The notes beneath the pieces were generated by a model. That model had not been told where the DNA came from, made no database searches, and saw nothing but the letters and a program-made list of their open reading frames with translations. Shown piece after piece: positions 61,654-64,000 of a DNA stretch of 64,000 bases. The position numbers were made by a program, and so were the translations under genes. Origin of the DNA: Candidatus Dechloromonas phosphoritropha. Its GTDB lineage: Bacteria > Pseudomonadota > Gammaproteobacteria > Burkholderiales > Rhodocyclaceae. Positions within the stretch are counted from its first letter, which is position 1; each line of letters opens with the position of its first letter. The DNA lies in assembly GCA_016722705.1 (NCBI GenBank), contig JADKGN010000001.1, positions 310,001 through 374,000 on the forward strand, written 5' to 3'.

Positions 61654-62463
61654 ATGCCCGTCGATCACTACGAAAACTTCCCCGTTGCCTCCTTCCTCGT
61701 TCCCCGGCACCTGCGCCGGCCGATCGAGGCCATCTACCGCTTTGCGCGCAGCGCCGACGACATTGCCGACGAAGGCGATGCGATGCCCGAAGAACGATTG
61801 GCCGGCCTCGCCGCCTATCAGGCTGAGCTGGATCGCATCGCCGCCGGCATGCCGCCGCAAACACCGCTCTTCGTCGTTCTGGCCGATGAAATTCACCAGC
61901 ACAAATTGCCGATCCCGCTTTTCCGCCACCTGCTCGACGCCTTCGCGCAGGATGTCGTCAAGAAACGCTACGCCGACTTCCCGGAACTACTCGACTATTG
62001 TCGGCACTCGGCCAACCCGGTCGGGCGGCTGGTCCTGCACCTGTTCGGCCGGACGGAACCACAGCATCTCGAACAATCCGACTGCATCTGCACGGCGCTG
62101 CAATTGATCAACTTCTGGCAGGATGTCGCGGTCGACTGGGAAAAACAGCGCATTTATATCCCGCAGAGCGATCTGCAGCGCTTCCGGGTCAGCGAAACCG
62201 ATATCGCCGCCGGGCGCTGGTCGGCCAACTGGGCAGCACTGATGGATTTCCAGATCGACCGGGCGCGTGACCTGATGCTGCGCGGCGCGCCGCTCGTCCA
62301 TGCTCTGCCCGGCCGCCTCGGCTGGGAAATCCGCCTGACCATCCAGGGCGGATTGCGCATTCTGGAGCGCCTGCGCCGCGTGCGCGGCAATGTCTTCCAG
62401 CGCCGCCCCAGGCTCGGCAAACGTGACTGGCTGGTTGTAGCCGGGCGTTCCCTTACAATGTGA
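61654..62463 (+). CDS. hpnC: Hydroxysqualene synthase HpnC
   Basis: A 269-aa member of the squalene/phytoene synthase family: DHYENFPVASFLVPRHLRRP at the start (typical HpnC), first Asp-rich motif RFARSADDIADEGDAM, and second motif LINFWQDVAVDWEKQRIYIP. In the HpnCDE route HpnD makes presqualene diphosphate from two farnesyl diphosphates, HpnC converts it to hydroxysqualene and HpnE reduces it to squalene for hopanoids. It acts at the inner membrane. It is four bases from hpnD in one operon. Confidence 0.93.
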   Translation: MPVDHYENFPVASFLVPRHLRRPIEAIYRFARSADDIADEGDAMPEERLAGLAAYQAELDRIAAGMPPQTPLFVVLADEIHQHKLPIPLFRHLLDAFAQDVVKKRYADFPELLDYCRHSANPVGRLVLHLFGRTEPQHLEQSDCICTALQLINFWQDVAVDWEKQRIYIPQSDLQRFRVSETDIAAGRWSANWAALMDFQIDRARDLMLRGAPLVHALPGRLGWEIRLTIQGGLRILERLRRVRGNVFQRRPRLGKRDWLVVAGRSLTM

Positions 62464-62466
62464 ACG

Positions 62467-63300
62467 ATGAATCCCGACCATTACTGCCAGGAGAAGTCCG
62501 CCGCCAGCGGCTCCTCGTTCTATTACAGCTTTCTGTTCCTGCCCGCCGAGCGCCGACGCGCCATCATGGCGCTCTACGCCTTCTGCCGCGAAGTCGATGA
62601 CGTCGTCGACGAATGCAACGACATTTCCATCGCCTCGACCAAGCTGGCCTGGTGGCGCCAGGAAATCGAACGCGTGGCCAATGGCCAGCCGACCCATCCA
62701 GTCGGGCTGGCGCTGCAAGCGGCCAGTGTGCAGTTCAACTTGCCCAAGGAGCAACTGCTGGAGATCGTCGATGGCATGGAGATGGATCTCCAGCAGACGC
62801 GCTATCTCGATTTCAAGGGGCTGTCGCTCTACTGCTACCGCGTCGCCAGCGTCGTCGGCCTGCTCGCCACCGAGATCTTCGGCGCCAAGGACCGCCAGAC
62901 GCAGAAATACGCCCACGACCTCGGCATGGCCTTCCAGCTCACCAACATCATCCGCGACATCGGCGAGGATGCCCGGCGCGGTCGCATCTACATCCCGATG
63001 GACGAGTTGAAACAGTTCAACGTGCCGGCCGCTGACATCCTGAATGCAAAATATTCGGACAACTTCACCGCCTTGATGCAATTCCAGGCCGAACGCACCG
63101 AAAAGTACTATGCACAGGCTTTTGCCCAGTTACCGGCCGTCGACCGCAAAAGCCAGCGCCCTGGCCTGATCATGGCGGCGATCTATCGCACCCTGCTCGA
63201 CGAGATCAGGCGCGAAAATTTCCAGGTCCTGCACCAGCGCATCGCACTGACGCCGGTCCGCAAGATCTGGATCGCCTGGAAGACCTGGATCTTCGCATGA
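62467..63300 (+). CDS. hpnD: Presqualene diphosphate synthase HpnD
   Basis: This 277-aa protein begins MNPDHYCQEKSAASGSSFYY and contains LYAFCREVDDVVDECNDISI (first Asp-rich motif), GLSLYCYRVASVVGLLATEI and FQLTNIIRDIGEDARRGRIY (second motif), the binding sites for Mg and farnesyl diphosphate. Length and motifs are as usual for HpnD. It overlaps hpnE (ATGA), giving tight translational coupling in the hopanoid operon. Confidence 0.94.
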   Translation: MNPDHYCQEKSAASGSSFYYSFLFLPAERRRAIMALYAFCREVDDVVDECNDISIASTKLAWWRQEIERVANGQPTHPVGLALQAASVQFNLPKEQLLEIVDGMEMDLQQTRYLDFKGLSLYCYRVASVVGLLATEIFGAKDRQTQKYAHDLGMAFQLTNIIRDIGEDARRGRIYIPMDELKQFNVPAADILNAKYSDNFTALMQFQAERTEKYYAQAFAQLPAVDRKSQRPGLIMAAIYRTLLDEIRRENFQVLHQRIALTPVRKIWIAWKTWIFA

Positions 63301-64000
63301 AGGTTGCCGTCATCGGCGGCGGCTGGGCGGGCATCGCCGCCGCAGTCGAACTGGCTGCTGCCGGCATCGATACCACGCTGTTCGAAGCGGGCCGCGTCCT
63401 CGGCGGCCGCGCACGATCGGTGAGCGTCGATGGCCGAACGCTGGACAACGGCCAGCACATTCTGCTCGGCGCCTATCGCGAGACTCTCGACGTGATGCGC
63501 CAGGTCGGCGCCGACCCCGACCGGCTTCTCGACCGGCACCCGCTGCAGGTCGTCGATGATGCCGGCTTTCGCTTGGCTCTGCCGAAATGGCCGGCGCCGC
63601 TCAATGTCGCCTGGGGCTTGCTGAGCGCCAAAGGTGTCAGCCTGCGCGAAAAACTGGCGACGGCATGGTGGATACAAGGCGTCAAGGCGCGTGGATTTCG
63701 GCTCGGCAAAGACTGCACGGTAACCGAGTGGCTCGACAGCGCCGGCCAGACCGGCCTCCTGCGCCGCAACCTATGGGAGCCGCTGTGTCTCGCCGCGCTG
63801 AACATTCCCGCCGGGCGCGCCTCCGCCCAGATCTTCGCCAATATCCTGCGCGACAGCCTGGGTAGCGCTCGCCGGGAAGACACCGATCTGTTGCTGTCGC
63901 GTGTCAACCTCGGCCAGTTGCTGCCCGAACCGGCGGGTGAGTGGCTGGCAGCGCATGGCGCGACGCTGCGCCTCGGCACGCGGGTCGACGGCATCGTCGC
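63297..64000 (+). CDS. hpnE: Hydroxysqualene dehydroxylase HpnE (partial at window end)
   Basis: The visible 234 residues begin MKVAVIGGGWAGIAAAVELA with the Rossmann GxGxxG FAD-binding motif, followed by DTTLFEAGRVLGGRARSVSV and LDNGQHILLGAYRETLDVMR, typical of HpnE (FAD-dependent, amine-oxidase-like fold). It reduces hydroxysqualene to squalene. The gene continues beyond 64000. Confidence 0.93.
   Translation, partial: MKVAVIGGGWAGIAAAVELAAAGIDTTLFEAGRVLGGRARSVSVDGRTLDNGQHILLGAYRETLDVMRQVGADPDRLLDRHPLQVVDDAGFRLALPKWPAPLNVAWGLLSAKGVSLREKLATAWWIQGVKARGFRLGKDCTVTEWLDSAGQTGLLRRNLWEPLCLAALNIPAGRASAQIFANILRDSLGSARREDTDLLLSRVNLGQLLPEPAGEWLAAHGATLRLGTRVDGIV

Noticed and set aside
1..64000. CRISPR array
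   Set aside because: All repeats found are IS ends, transposon repeats or hairpins. No series of short direct repeats with regular spacers was seen.

Overview
The window looks like a heavily IS-loaded accessory region of a GC-rich betaproteobacterium. The intact right-hand end carries hpnC-hpnD-hpnE (squalene synthesis for hopanoids) beside a tRNA-Leu, and the gene set resembles Rhodocyclales, plausibly a Candidatus Accumulibacter-like genome. That assignment is inference from gene content; no 16S or other marker is present. More than half of the window is insertion sequences, fragments of them, or genes they have broken.

Layout. 1-3.7 kb: a LexA-type box drives three tiny overlapping ORFs, followed by a large membrane patatin-like protein. 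3.8-8.4 kb: debris of a Tn3-family transposon (terminal repeats, truncated tnpR, the first codons of tnpA, a truncated dinJ), an IS256 copy, a dead ISAs1 and an IS110 fragment. 8.4-11.5 kb: 3' part of a group II intron whose maturase is split by an IS66 element. 11.6-15.8 kb: a ParB-like nuclease gene and two adjacent IS4 elements. 16-21.3 kb: cell-envelope genes (a lipase-like lipoprotein, a frameshifted peptidoglycan-binding/transglycosylase gene, a lipoprotein). 21.5-26 kb: two IS1380 copies around an IS5/IS427 element. 26-30.1 kb: IS1595 scraps, a catalase-like protein, an 833-bp Tn3-type inverted-repeat element with a helix-turn-helix gene, and the C-terminus of a Tn3 transposase with its terminal repeat.

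30.2-33.8 kb: a 1207-residue TIR-NACHT-HEAT protein, a bacterial NLR-like (STAND) candidate for anti-phage defence and the most notable intact gene. 34.3-35.5 kb: a terminal-repeat-bounded dinJ-yafQ module in which a 174-bp miniature element has cut the toxin from its start codon. 35.6-40 kb: two inverted IS256 copies around vapBC, then an IHF-beta gene. 40.4-41.9 kb: a ParD/ParE-type pair overlapping a tyrosine recombinase. 41.9-46.3 kb: truncated recD2-like and HNH endonuclease genes, IS256 and IS1380 material, and a decayed SpoT-like hydrolase. 46.3-50.7 kb: plasmid-like genes with a RelE/ParE toxin-antitoxin pair, an IS4 element and a Tn21-like terminal repeat.

50.7-60.9 kb: a Russian-doll nest. 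An IS427 copy is cut by IS4 and then by an IS3 element. That IS3 element is split by a compound of three IS66 pieces bearing one 8-bp target duplication. A second IS3 element sits inside an IS6 transposase, which itself interrupts a DNA methyltransferase gene. 61.5 kb onwards: tRNA-Leu(UAG) with its terminator and the hopanoid genes.

Functionally the stable cargo is defence and maintenance: the TIR-NLR, several toxin-antitoxin loci and a recombinase. Ruined remains of restriction/modification and stress genes lie around them. The target duplications and nesting allow a relative order of insertions to be read.
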